Origin: Pseudomonadota bacterium
Lineage (GTDB): Bacteria; Pseudomonadota; Alphaproteobacteria; RF32; CAG-239
DNA: 64,000 bases
Reading direction: 5' to 3'
Assembly (NCBI GenBank): GCA_018362935.1
Contig: JAHALQ010000002.1
Location: forward strand, 1-64,000
Part shown: in pieces, positions 17,476 to 25,006 of the stretch
How positions within the stretch are numbered: the stretch's first letter is position 1
Layout: each line of letters opens with the position of its first letter
Made by a program: the position numbers and the translations under genes
The notes under the pieces: generated by a model
Told to the model about the DNA's origin: nothing
The model's input: only the letters and a program-made list of their open reading frames with translations
Databases searched by the model: none

Positions 17476-17520
17476 TCAGGGCATCTTCTTTGTTTTTCTA
17501 AGGAATGACATCTTAACAGA

Positions 17521-17547
17521 AGTCCCTTTTAAACAAGGGGCTGTTTT
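17521..17547 (+). terminator. Terminator-like hairpin between convergent genes
   Basis: AGTCCC pairs with GGGGCT (one G-T pair) around a 10-base AT-rich loop, followed by GTTTTT. It is placed to end the transcript of the small HTH gene before the convergent SH3 gene. Confidence 0.6.
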
Positions 17548-18053
17548 TAATCTATAATTTCGTCTGGGTAAATGCCGTAAAGATTTTGGCGCGATACCCA
17601 GCCTTCGACATTGCCGAACTTGAGCAGGCAGAAATTATTTTTCGGCGGGCATTTCTTGATTTCGCCGACAACTTCGTCTTCAACTTTGGCAACAACACGG
17701 GATTGATAGTCGTCTTTTGCGTAAACGTTATTCTCGCCGGGCGTGATAACTTTGGCCGTCCGTCTGCCGTTGAGCGTAATTTTATGCACCCAGCTTTCGG
17801 AACCTTGCCAGTCTTTAATCTTGCGCCATAATTCAAATTCGGCAATCACTTCTACCGGCGCGCCCTTTTGCAGATAAACCCATTCTATCGGATAACGCGA
17901 ACCCGGGCCGGAGCGGGCATTGGTACGATCCGAATGCAGTGAAACAAAACGCGGAACAGCCAGGCCGGTTTCGCCGTTGTAGCTTTCTTCCTGCGCATGG
18001 GCAGCGCCGCAGACAAGAGCCAGACTCGTCAGTACTGCAAATGTGGTTCTCAT
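17547..18053 (-). CDS. Exported SH3-like domain protein
   Basis: A 168-residue protein with a signal peptide (1-20, ending AAHAQ) and a bacterial SH3 region (COG3807-like): RFVSLHSDRTNARSGPGSRY and IEWVYLQKGAPVEVIAEFELW, then a second repeat ending GNVEGWVSRQNLYG. Alphaproteobacterial relatives are periplasmic and are thought to bind peptidoglycan or peptides. It has two Cys (KKCPPKNNFC) that could form a disulfide. It is divergent from the M20 peptidase gene. Confidence 0.8.
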   Translation of the reverse strand: MRTTFAVLTSLALVCGAAHAQEESYNGETGLAVPRFVSLHSDRTNARSGPGSRYPIEWVYLQKGAPVEVIAEFELWRKIKDWQGSESWVHKITLNGRRTAKVITPGENNVYAKDDYQSRVVAKVEDEVVGEIKKCPPKNNFCLLKFGNVEGWVSRQNLYGIYPDEIID

Positions 18054-18151
18054 TTTATTCCCCTTTAAATTTTTTCTTCTTTTATTTATGAGATATTATG
18101 ACTAAATTAGGTGAATAAATTGTAAAAATATAAGCAGAAAAGGATTTTTTC

Positions 18152-19264
18152 ATGAACATTATCGAAACCGCCCAGAATCTGATTAAATTCCGTACCGAAA
18201 CCGGCAATTCCGACGAGATTAAAAAGTGCATGACTTATATGAAAAATCTGTCTGCCCTGCAAAATGCGCGAATCGATATTTTCCAGAAAGACAAGCTGGC
18301 GCCGGTTTTCTTTGCCCGCAATACAGACAGTTTGGATTTCGACGTTTTGATTCTCGGCCATGTCGACGTTGTTCCCGCGGCGGACAAAATGTTTGCGCCG
18401 GCCATTCGTGACGGCAGAATGTACGGACGCGGCACGCTGGATATGAAGTCCTTTGCAGCTGTTGCGCTCAACTCGCTGGAGCATGTTTTGAAAAACAAAC
18501 TGCCGCTCAAATTCGGCGTTATCCTGTCTTCCGATGAAGAAAAAGGTTCGCATGGTCTGGAGGCTTTTTTAGAAGCTCATCCCGAGATAAAATCCGAAAT
18601 TGTGCTCGATAACGATGTCGGCGGCAATATTCTTGAAATTATTGCCAAATGCAAAAATCCGGTCTTTGTCAAAATCATGGCGCACGGTGAAGCCGTTCAC
18701 GGCTCAACCCCGTGGGACGGCGTTGACGCCAACGAGATTCTCATGCAGACGCTGGCCAATGTCCGCAAATTTTATCCCTATTACTCCAAAACCGGCGTTG
18801 TTCCCGATAACAAATGGGTCGATACGGTGCATTTTGCCAAAATCTGCGGCGGCGACGTATCCAACGTTATTTCCAACTATGCCGAAGCCCTTTGTGACTT
18901 CCGCCTGACCGAAACCAGCAGTCTGGACGATTTGCGCGCCAATCTTGACAAGGCCATGCTTCCCGGAGCCGAGTATCAGATTGTTTCTTCCTCGACGCCC
19001 GTTGTTATGGATGAGAATAATCCGCATATTCTGGACTACAAACAGTTTGCCGAAGATATCCTCGGGCAGAAGCTGCATTTTGAATATATCGGCGGAGCCA
19101 CGGATTCCCGTTCGTTCGCCGTCAAAGGTTCGACCGTGATTATGCATTCTGGCACCGGGGAAGGCATGCATGCCGACGGCGAATATGTCGATATTGAATC
19201 GGTCGAGAAAATCGCTGAAATTCAAACCCGCTTTCTGGATAAATTAGCGCTTGAAAAAAACTAG
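18152..19264 (+). CDS. M20-family metallopeptidase (ArgE/DapE-like deacylase)
   Basis: A 370-residue M20 zinc hydrolase. The metal-ligand motifs are LILGHVDVVP (His and first-shell Asp), YGRGTLDMKS (bridging Asp), SSDEEKGSHG (catalytic Glu then Glu ligand) and, near the end, TDSRSFAVKG and MHSGTGEGMHADGEYV. This order fits acetylornithine deacetylase and succinyl-diaminopimelate desuccinylase relatives. Operon context gives no biosynthetic pathway, so the substrate is open. An AAGGA ribosome-binding site precedes the ATG. Confidence 0.88.
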   Translation: MNIIETAQNLIKFRTETGNSDEIKKCMTYMKNLSALQNARIDIFQKDKLAPVFFARNTDSLDFDVLILGHVDVVPAADKMFAPAIRDGRMYGRGTLDMKSFAAVALNSLEHVLKNKLPLKFGVILSSDEEKGSHGLEAFLEAHPEIKSEIVLDNDVGGNILEIIAKCKNPVFVKIMAHGEAVHGSTPWDGVDANEILMQTLANVRKFYPYYSKTGVVPDNKWVDTVHFAKICGGDVSNVISNYAEALCDFRLTETSSLDDLRANLDKAMLPGAEYQIVSSSTPVVMDENNPHILDYKQFAEDILGQKLHFEYIGGATDSRSFAVKGSTVIMHSGTGEGMHADGEYVDIESVEKIAEIQTRFLDKLALEKN

Positions 19265-19288
19265 GCGGTAAGATATAAATCAAAGCAC

Positions 19289-19365
19289 GCCGGCGTAGCT
19301 CATCAGGATAGAGCAACAGTTTCCTAAACTGTGGGTAGGAGGTTCGAGTCCTCTCGCTGGCGCCA
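19289..19365 (+). tRNA. tRNA-Arg (anticodon CCT)
   Basis: A 77-base cloverleaf with encoded CCA: acceptor GCCGGCG/CGCTGGC, D arm GCTC/GAGC, anticodon stem ACAGT/ACTGT with loop TTCCTAA (anticodon CCT), T stem GGAGG/CCTCT with loop TTCGAGT and a G discriminator. It reads AGG arginine codons. Confidence 0.93.
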
Positions 19366-19388
19366 TTTTTTTTGCAGGCCTTTTACCG

Positions 19389-19413
19389 GCGAGAGGCTCG
19401 AACCTAAGGTTCG
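19389..19413. repeat. Inverted copy of tRNA-Arg T arm
   Basis: Positions 19389-19405 are the reverse complement of the tRNA-Arg T arm at 19340-19357 with one base missing. They run into a 15-base palindrome CGAACCTAAGGTTCG (19399-19413). The same pattern, an antisense T arm followed by its own mirror, is found after tRNA-Val and tRNA-Ser in this window. Confidence 0.7.
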
Positions 19414-19445
19414 TTCTTTGGCAGGGGGCAGAATATGAAGCTGTC

Positions 19446-19475
19446 AAAAAAGCCCCTCGTTTGAGGGGCTTTTTT
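19446..19475. terminator. Bidirectional terminator
   Basis: AAAAAAGCCCCTC pairs with GAGGGGCTTTTTT around a GTTT loop. It ends both the tRNA-Arg transcript and the minus-strand sigma operon whose last gene stops at 19476. Confidence 0.9.
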
Positions 19476-19811
19476 CTAATCGACATACAAAACCTGGTTA
19501 TCGCCGTTAGGACTGCTGATGCAGCGCTGCGTTACATTTCCGGTTGAGCGCGAAACCACGGCAAAACACTGCCTGGTATCAGACGTAACCGTGTAATGTC
19601 CCGGCGCGGCGGATACCATGGATGAGCCGACGGCAAATCCGGCCATCCCTGAAGCCAGCGCAATCAGAGGAGCATTAAAATGGTGGTGATGCGATTTGTA
19701 AACAATCGTCGGTGCCGGGCGGTGATGTCCGCGGCCGTGATGAAACGGCCAAGCCTGCGCCGGAGCGCTTGATAACAAAGCCAGGGTTAAAACTGCCAAA
19801 AGCTTTTTCAT
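19476..19811 (-). CDS. Exported small His-rich protein of unknown function
   Basis: A 111-residue protein with a signal peptide (1-20, ending AQA). A His-rich stretch (WPFHHGRGHHRPAP and KSHHHHF) could bind metal, followed by a short hydrophobic Gly/Ala segment (PLIALASGMAGFAVG) and a C-terminal domain with two Cys (RQCFAVVSR and TQRCISSP) likely disulfide-linked. It is the last gene of the sigma-factor operon, 11 bases after the Spy-like gene, which suggests an envelope-stress or metal-linked role (inference). Confidence 0.6.
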   Translation of the reverse strand: MKKLLAVLTLALLSSAPAQAWPFHHGRGHHRPAPTIVYKSHHHHFNAPLIALASGMAGFAVGSSMVSAAPGHYTVTSDTRQCFAVVSRSTGNVTQRCISSPNGDNQVLYVD

Positions 19812-19822
19812 GATTATATTCC

Positions 19823-20257
19823 TTAAAACGGCTGTTCTTCAGGACGAGGCGGCAGGGGACGTTCGTCGCGGCGGTGGCGGCGGCTTTCAAAGCGGGCCTT
19901 TTTCTCAGATTTAATCTTTGCCAGTTCGGATTTTTGCTCGTCGTTCAGGATTTTTTCAAATTCTTTCATGTTTTCTTGACGCGCCGCATCCATTTTTTCG
20001 CGAACCTGTTTCATCTCATCCATAAGCGGTTTGATTTTTTCACGGCCGGCTTTACGGATTTCTTCAGCCTGTTTTTTCTGTTCGTCGGTCAGCTTGAGAC
20101 GGTCGGCAAGCCTGTGGTGCACACACTCCATTCTCTCATGATGCGGCGGGCGGCCGTCTAACCGCGGTTCCGGGAGCGGTTCCTGCGCCGAAGCATTGCC
20201 CATTCCGGTCAGCAATGCGGCGCTGAATATTGCAGTCAATAAAGTTTTTTTGTTCAT
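19823..20257 (-). CDS. Spy/CpxP-like periplasmic LTxxQ-motif protein
   Basis: A 144-residue protein with a signal peptide (1-24, ending ASA) and a long helical region. LKLTDEQKKQAEEI is the LTxxQ motif of Spy, CpxP and related periplasmic chaperone or metal-stress proteins; a second weaker copy is FEKILNDEQKSELAKI. The ends are Pro- and Arg-rich. It sits 2 bases after the ECF sigma gene. In many bacteria such a pairing belongs to a metal or envelope-stress regulon, but here the signal is unknown. Confidence 0.78.
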   Translation of the reverse strand: MNKKTLLTAIFSAALLTGMGNASAQEPLPEPRLDGRPPHHERMECVHHRLADRLKLTDEQKKQAEEIRKAGREKIKPLMDEMKQVREKMDAARQENMKEFEKILNDEQKSELAKIKSEKKARFESRRHRRDERPLPPRPEEQPF

Positions 20258-20259
20258 GT

Positions 20260-20754
20260 CTATTCTCCTCTCAAAAAATTTAATTGTTCAGCCAAAATTT
20301 TACGTGCGGTTGATAATCTGGATTTGACCGTGCCTTCGGGAATCTTCAGACGCCCGGCAATTTCGGCATAAGGCATTTCTTCAAACTCATGCCATATAAC
20401 GACTTTGCGTAAAGGCGGCGGCAGGTTGTCCACGGCTTTTAATATAATCCTTTGCCGCGTTTTGGCATCAAGGCGTTCTTCATGTCTGCCTTGGACGGCA
20501 ACTTTTTCAAGCATTTCGTTGCCCCCGGCCTTGCTCTGATCTTCGCGGAAAAGACGGGATTTGAAATAATCCCGGCACAGATTGGCCGCTATCGTACCGA
20601 GCCACGCGCGGATTTTGCCTTCTTCCTGATATTTGTCGCGATTCTGCCATGCTTTCAGATAAACCTCCTGTTCCAAATCTTCATTATACGAACCGGTCAG
20701 TTTTTTGATGACGGCGCGAATCAGATTGCGATGTTCGGTTTGCTCGGGCGTCAT
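20260..20754 (-). CDS. ECF-type RNA polymerase sigma factor
   Basis: A 164-residue group IV sigma factor. Region 2 is at about 25-80 (YNEDLEQEVYLKAWQNRDKY and KIRAWLGTIAANLCRDYFKS) and region 4 at about 110-155 (LPPPLRKVVIWHEFEEMPYA then GRLKIPEGTVKSRLSTARKI). These are the core-binding and promoter -35 recognition regions. Its ATG overlaps the stop of the preceding small membrane-protein gene (TAATG) and it is followed by the Spy-like gene, forming one operon. Confidence 0.9.
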   Translation of the reverse strand: MTPEQTEHRNLIRAVIKKLTGSYNEDLEQEVYLKAWQNRDKYQEEGKIRAWLGTIAANLCRDYFKSRLFREDQSKAGGNEMLEKVAVQGRHEERLDAKTRQRIILKAVDNLPPPLRKVVIWHEFEEMPYAEIAGRLKIPEGTVKSRLSTARKILAEQLNFLRGE

Positions 20755-21008
20755 TAAACCACCTTCAACAATCCGAACTCATCGGTCGGAAGTCCCATAT
20801 CTTCAATAACCGAACCTTCGGCAGTCAGGCTTATCTGGCTGTCAAGATTATCAAGATTGTAAACATAGGGCGATGGCGTGGCAACAAACCGGCTTAACCC
20901 CCAGACACAGAGTACTGTCGCAAGCAGCGCTTTCAGCTGATTACGGCGGCGTTTGCGGCGAAAATAGAGCGGCTTGGCTTCTTGCAGCAAATCAGAAATA
21001 TCTTCCAT
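20754..21008 (-). CDS. Small single-pass membrane protein, candidate anti-sigma factor
   Basis: An 84-residue protein with a short cytoplasmic N-terminus (MEDISDLLQEAKPLYF), a basic cluster RRKRRRNQ and one membrane segment (about 26-44), then a 40-residue periplasmic tail. It lacks a ZAS zinc motif and I recognise no family. Its position, coupled directly in front of the ECF sigma gene, suggests a short anti-sigma factor holding the sigma at the membrane (inference). An alternative is an unrelated envelope protein. Confidence 0.55.
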   Translation of the reverse strand: MEDISDLLQEAKPLYFRRKRRRNQLKALLATVLCVWGLSRFVATPSPYVYNLDNLDSQISLTAEGSVIEDMGLPTDEFGLLKVV

Positions 21009-21167
21009 TTTTTATTCACCTGTTATTTGGCCTTTCAGTTATTATAACGGAGCATAATGCCGAAAAGTTCATTTGAACATAAAAAAAATTGCGTTTGATT
21101 AAAAATTAGTGATAAAAAACTCTTGCGAAAATTTTTTTAATAGGCTAAGTTCGGCACAGACCGATAC

Positions 21168-21258
21168 GGATAGATGGCCGAGTGGTCGAAGGCGCACGAT
21201 TGGAAATCGTGTGTACCCCCAAAGGGTACCGTGGGTTCGAATCCCACTCTATCCGCCA
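21168..21258 (+). tRNA. tRNA-Ser (anticodon GGA)
   Basis: A 91-base class II tRNA with a long variable arm and encoded CCA. The acceptor is GGATAGA/TCTATCC, the anticodon stem CACGA/TCGTG with loop TTGGAAA (anticodon GGA), the variable arm TACCC/GGGTA, the T stem GTGGG/CCCAC with loop TTCGAAT and a G discriminator. Confidence 0.94.
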
Positions 21259-21445
21259 TTTACAAAAGAAGCACCCTTGAGGTGCTTTTTTTGTAAACGA
21301 TGAGGATAGTTGGGATTTGAACCCACGGGTGAGTGGGTTTGACTACCAGCGAGAGGCGTGCGGAGAACGCCGGTGAGCGCGGCGAACGAGCGCCTGTGCA
21401 ACTCAAGCTTTAGCGCAGAGTAATCCCACTCTATCCGCCATTTAC
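21240..21445. repeat. tRNA-Ser 3'-end direct repeat bracketing a small insert
   Basis: The last bases of tRNA-Ser plus flank (21240-21263, core CCCACTCTATCCGCCA) recur exactly at 21422-21445, 182 bases on. Between them lie a terminator, an inverted partial copy of the tRNA 3' half (21302-21330) and GC-rich filler. The layout, with tRNA 3' end duplicated at both borders, resembles attachment-site duplication by a tRNA-targeting mobile element, but the insert has no gene. Confidence 0.75.
21269..21292 (+). terminator. Terminator after tRNA-Ser
   Basis: AAGCACC pairs with GGTGCTT around CTTGA, followed by T residues. Confidence 0.8.
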
Positions 21446-21449
21446 GACG

Positions 21450-21474
21450 AACCCCTCCTTTGCGGAGGGTTTTG
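21450..21474. terminator. Second terminator-like hairpin beyond the duplicated tRNA end
   Basis: AACCCCTCC pairs with GGAGGGTTTT around TTTGC. It lies just after the duplicated tRNA-Ser 3' end and in front of the convergent MazG-like gene. Confidence 0.7.
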
Positions 21475-21522
21475 GTGTAAATAACATCTCAGATTCTTTT
21501 GTATCAGAGAAACAGCCGGAAT

Positions 21523-21852
21523 TTACAGTCTTTTCCATGTACGCTTTTTGTTGATTTCTTCCTTAGCACGGAAAGCCTGCTCCAAATCAATGCCGTGCAT
21601 ATTGGCCAGCGAGCAGACATAAATAAACACGTCGGCCAATTCTTCGGCGATATTGCCAACATGCGAGCCGCTGCCGATTGAGCCGCTTTTGCTGTTTTTG
21701 CGCACGGCAGAAATCAGCTCGCCGCATTCTTCGGCCAGCAGGCAGCATTCGTAAAATCTGTCAGTCAGGTTAAAACCGCGTTCCTGCTTCATTTGCAGAA
21801 CGTATTTTTGAAAATCTCCGAGCGTCGGAGACGGTTTAAGTTCCAGAGTCAT
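21523..21852 (-). CDS. MazG-like nucleotide pyrophosphohydrolase
   Basis: A 109-residue all-alpha NTP pyrophosphohydrolase of the MazG/dUTPase-like fold. The metal-binding EExxE(x)nExxD pattern is visible as LAEECGELISAV and NIAEELADVFIYVCSLA. Such single-domain proteins remove non-canonical or excess NTPs. Length is typical of single-domain members. Its upstream region (21853-22075) is AT-rich and shows no gene. Confidence 0.82.
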   Translation of the reverse strand: MTLELKPSPTLGDFQKYVLQMKQERGFNLTDRFYECCLLAEECGELISAVRKNSKSGSIGSGSHVGNIAEELADVFIYVCSLANMHGIDLEQAFRAKEEINKKRTWKRL

Positions 21853-22075
21853 TTTTGTTTCCTCAAATATTGGTTTTTCTTATCATGCCACAAAAAATCC
21901 CAGTTTCAAAACCCTAAAAAAATCATTGTTGTTAATTTTTATTCAAAAGTTGAAATTAACTTTCCGTTAAACTAAATTATATATTATATAGATGAGAGGG
22001 GAGCCTTAGAAAACTATTGCAAACCTTCGAATTTTGTGCTAGACAATTGTTAAATTTGGACTATGGATTTCTGAA

Positions 22076-22435
22076 ATGATAATTGATAGTAACAATAAAA
22101 AACAAAAGAGCATTCTCACAAACAAGTGCTTTTATCAGACAACGGCACGGATTATGCGTGACTTTGAAGAAAAAGGCTATGCCAATTCGGCTGACGAAAC
22201 GGCAAAAGTGATTGCTGCTTATCATGACATTGTCAAAAAGAAAGCCAAAAATACCTATAATCAGGATTATAATACCGCGTTCAAACGGATTGACGGCGCC
22301 ATTCAATCGCTTGCCAATCAGGTTTTTTATGACTGCGATAAAAAAAGCCTTGACTATGCTTACCATTCATTTGAAGAATTTGACCATATCGGCGCGATTG
22401 TGACCCGTCAGAGAGCCAAAAAAGGCGCTTTATAA
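22076..22435 (+). CDS. Small protein of unknown function
   Basis: A 119-residue mostly helical, Lys- and Tyr-rich soluble protein. Helices around TARIMRDFEEKGYANSADE and YNTAFKRIDGAIQSLANQ are separated by short loops. No signal peptide, membrane segment or known motif is seen. It stands alone in front of gpsA (109-base gap). The AT-rich flanks and lack of a recognised family make it an orphan. Confidence 0.55.
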   Translation: MIIDSNNKKQKSILTNKCFYQTTARIMRDFEEKGYANSADETAKVIAAYHDIVKKKAKNTYNQDYNTAFKRIDGAIQSLANQVFYDCDKKSLDYAYHSFEEFDHIGAIVTRQRAKKGAL

Positions 22436-22544
22436 CTCAAGTCCGGCCGCTTATTTCCGTGCATTTTCCGAAAACTTTGGTTGCCAAACCCGCTTTTATG
22501 TTTTAATGATAGTTTATTGTTAAAACTAAAAAGGGACTTTTAAT

Positions 22545-23519
22545 ATGTCACGAATTTCTTTAATCGGCTGCGGCCGCTGGGGTACGTTTTTGGGCTGGTA
22601 TGCCGCTAATTATAAAGGCTTTGACGTCGATATGTATGACATTCCGACCTCGCCGAACTTTATTGAGCTGCGCGATACCCGCAAAAATTCTTATTTGAGC
22701 CTCAGCGACAATATGTTTTTAACCGATAAACTGGCCGATGTTTTGAAAAACGACATTATCATCGTTTCTATCGGCTGCCAGTATTTCCGCGGTTTATGCA
22801 AGGAGCTGGGCACCTATGACCTTAAGGGCAAAACCTTTCTGCTGGCAATGAAAGGGCTGGAAGAACCCAGCGCCACAACCATGCTGGACATTATGCGGCA
22901 GGAAATCAAACAGGATATCCATATCGGCACACTCGGCGGTCCCGGCCATGTTCAGGATTATATGAAAAAAGTTCCGTCCTGCGCGGTGATTGACAGCGAT
23001 GAAGAAGCAACAAAAGATTTATTGATTAAGACTTTTTCGAGCGAACTTATTCGTTTTTACTACGGTGCTGACCTCATCGGCAATCAAATCGGTGCGGCGC
23101 TTAAAAACGTCATCGGTATTGCCGCCGGTATTCTGGACGGTTTGGAGTGGTATGGCCTGAAGGGCGCCTTGATGGCGCGCGCGCCGATTGAAGTCGGACG
23201 CTTTATCAAATTTTTCGGCGGCAATCCGCAAACAGCATACGGACTGGCGCATTTGGGCGACTATGAAGCAACGTTGTTTTCCAAACACAGCCATAACCGC
23301 ACTTTCGGCGAGAAATTTGCCCGCGGCGAAAACTTCGGCAAGCCGGCCGAGGGCGTGCCGACGCTCAAGGCGGTTAAGATTATCGCCGATAAAAACAATA
23401 TTCCGATGCCGATATGTCAGGCATTGTACTCGGTGGTTTATGAAGGGGCTGATATCAAAAGCACCATCCGCGCCATGTTTGAACGAGACCTGAAACAGGA
23501 ATTTGAAAATATCTGCTAA
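22545..23519 (+). CDS. gpsA: NAD(P)-dependent glycerol-3-phosphate dehydrogenase
   Basis: A 324-residue cytoplasmic enzyme reducing dihydroxyacetone phosphate to sn-glycerol-3-phosphate for phospholipid synthesis. The Rossmann motif is ISLIGCGRWGTFLG (4-17), with Cys where most GpsA have Ala. Family blocks follow: ALKNVIGIAAGILDGL and the C-terminal AYGLAHLGDYEATLFSKHSHNR region where GpsA has GDLxxTC. The divergence of that block (GDYEATLF) is notable. AAAGGGA lies before the ATG and a strong terminator follows. Confidence 0.88.
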   Translation: MSRISLIGCGRWGTFLGWYAANYKGFDVDMYDIPTSPNFIELRDTRKNSYLSLSDNMFLTDKLADVLKNDIIIVSIGCQYFRGLCKELGTYDLKGKTFLLAMKGLEEPSATTMLDIMRQEIKQDIHIGTLGGPGHVQDYMKKVPSCAVIDSDEEATKDLLIKTFSSELIRFYYGADLIGNQIGAALKNVIGIAAGILDGLEWYGLKGALMARAPIEVGRFIKFFGGNPQTAYGLAHLGDYEATLFSKHSHNRTFGEKFARGENFGKPAEGVPTLKAVKIIADKNNIPMPICQALYSVVYEGADIKSTIRAMFERDLKQEFENIC

Positions 23520-23550
23520 AAAAAGCCCCTCTTTCGAGGGGCTTTTTTTT
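23519..23550. terminator. Bidirectional terminator between gpsA and the monooxygenase gene
   Basis: A-run, AGCCCCTC, TTTC loop, GAGGGGCT, T-run. It is symmetric enough to end both convergent transcripts. Confidence 0.92.
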
Positions 23551-24937
23551 AATATCCTGCTTTGATTTTTTCAATCAATTCCTTAACAGACGGAATTCCG
23601 TTGCGATACAGCGGGTCTGTCGCAAAACGGTAGACTTGATGTCCGGCAAACAGCAGGTTGTCGACAATGCTGCCGTTATGGCTGACATCATACAACGTTT
23701 TATGGATGCAGTAAGAACGCGGATCCGGCAGGCGGCCGCTCGTCCCTTTGGCTTGCGACCATGCCGAGAACTGGCATTGCGACAAACAGCCGACGCAGTT
23801 CTTGCGGTCTTCTTTCATCTGAATCCATTCGTCCGGCGTCAGGAATACGACGGTATCGTCCGGCGTTTCCTTGACTTCGGTAAAGCCTTTTTCCATCTGG
23901 GCTTTCGCTTTGCCGCTGTCTTCCGGTTTGATGTAGACCACTTTGGTATCGCTGATTTTCAAAATATCGGAAAATTCTTCCGTCTTCTCGTGCGAAAAGG
24001 CAATCTCGCCGTTTTTGCGCTCAATCAGGCGTTCCAGAAAAGTATTCTTAATTGCCGAGGAAAAGAATCCCGTCGGGCTGAATTTCTGGAGAATCACATC
24101 GCCCTTTTTAAGGTGAAGCATAAGCTTTTTCCAGGCGTCGCTGATGGGGCTTTCCTTCGTAATCATTGGGCGTGTACCAAACTGGAAGGCAATTTTGCCA
24201 ATTTCCGGGTTATCAATATAATCCTCCCAGTCTTTAAGCGACCAGATGCCGCCGGCCAGAATAATCGGCTTTTCGGACAGGCCGAGTTCATTCATCGTCT
24301 TGCGCAGTTCGACAAGGCGCATATACGGCGTTTGCGGTTCATTCGGATTCTCGGCATTTGACAAGCCGTTGTGGCCGCCGGCCAGCCATGGGTCTTCATA
24401 AACCACGCCGCCCAAAAACTCTACAAAATTTTTATAAGCGCGTTTCCACAACACCTGAAAAGCGCGTGCCGATGAAACAATCGGATAGTAATAAGTGCTG
24501 AATCTGGAGGCAATTTCACCGAGGTTATAAGGCAGGCCTGCGCCGCAGGTCACGCCGTGAATCAAGCCTTTGGCCTGTTCCAGAACATTGGTAAGGATTT
24601 GCTGCGAGCCGGCCAGTTCCCACAGCATGTTCATGTGGATGCGGCCTTGGCCGTTTGAAACTTCATGGGCTATTTCAGCCTGAGCCAGACAGCCTTTAAT
24701 AGATTGTTCGACCATTTCTTCATGACGGGATTTGCGGTCTTTTTTGAAATATCTTTCAAAAAGGACGTTTCCCTTCTCGTCATAGTAGTCGGGGCTGACA
24801 CCCGAAAAAGTCCCGACGCAGTTTTCGTGAGCCCAGGCTCCCGAAGAACGTCCGTCACTGGCATTAATGCCCTTGCCGCCTTCAATCAGCGGCAAAACTT
24901 CTTTTCCGGATATCAAAATCGGATTTAGTGTTTTCAC
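23549..24937 (-). CDS. Nitronate monooxygenase-like TIM-barrel flavoprotein
   Basis: About 462 residues related to nitronate monooxygenase / 2-nitropropane dioxygenase-type FMN TIM barrels. Readable parts are VTCGAGLPYNLGEIA, FLGGVVYEDPWLAGGHNG (flavin and active-site region with His) and IILAGGIWS followed by FQFGTRPMITKES (phosphate-binding GG and FGTR). A C-terminal Cys-rich region (NCVGCLSQCQFS) is unusual and could bind a metal cluster (inference). The GTG at 24937 has AGAGGAA seven bases upstream; a TTG 17 codons earlier is less likely. A 7-base-stem hairpin (24956-24975) lies in its leader. Confidence 0.75.
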   Translation of the reverse strand: MKTLNPILISGKEVLPLIEGGKGINASDGRSSGAWAHENCVGTFSGVSPDYYDEKGNVLFERYFKKDRKSRHEEMVEQSIKGCLAQAEIAHEVSNGQGRIHMNMLWELAGSQQILTNVLEQAKGLIHGVTCGAGLPYNLGEIASRFSTYYYPIVSSARAFQVLWKRAYKNFVEFLGGVVYEDPWLAGGHNGLSNAENPNEPQTPYMRLVELRKTMNELGLSEKPIILAGGIWSLKDWEDYIDNPEIGKIAFQFGTRPMITKESPISDAWKKLMLHLKKGDVILQKFSPTGFFSSAIKNTFLERLIERKNGEIAFSHEKTEEFSDILKISDTKVVYIKPEDSGKAKAQMEKGFTEVKETPDDTVVFLTPDEWIQMKEDRKNCVGCLSQCQFSAWSQAKGTSGRLPDPRSYCIHKTLYDVSHNGSIVDNLLFAGHQVYRFATDPLYRNGIPSVKELIEKIKAGY

Positions 24938-24955
24938 TTTGATTTCCTCTGGTAC

Positions 24956-24975
24956 GGCCTGTATTTCGACAGGCC
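24956..24975 (-). promoter_or_regulatory. Leader hairpin upstream of the monooxygenase gene
   Basis: GGCCTGT and ACAGGCC form a perfect 7-base-pair stem with a 6-base loop, about 20 bases before the preferred GTG start. It could affect translation or be a binding site. Confidence 0.4.
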
Positions 24976-25006
24976 AGATTTTATACAACGCCTCAATATA
25001 ATCAAT

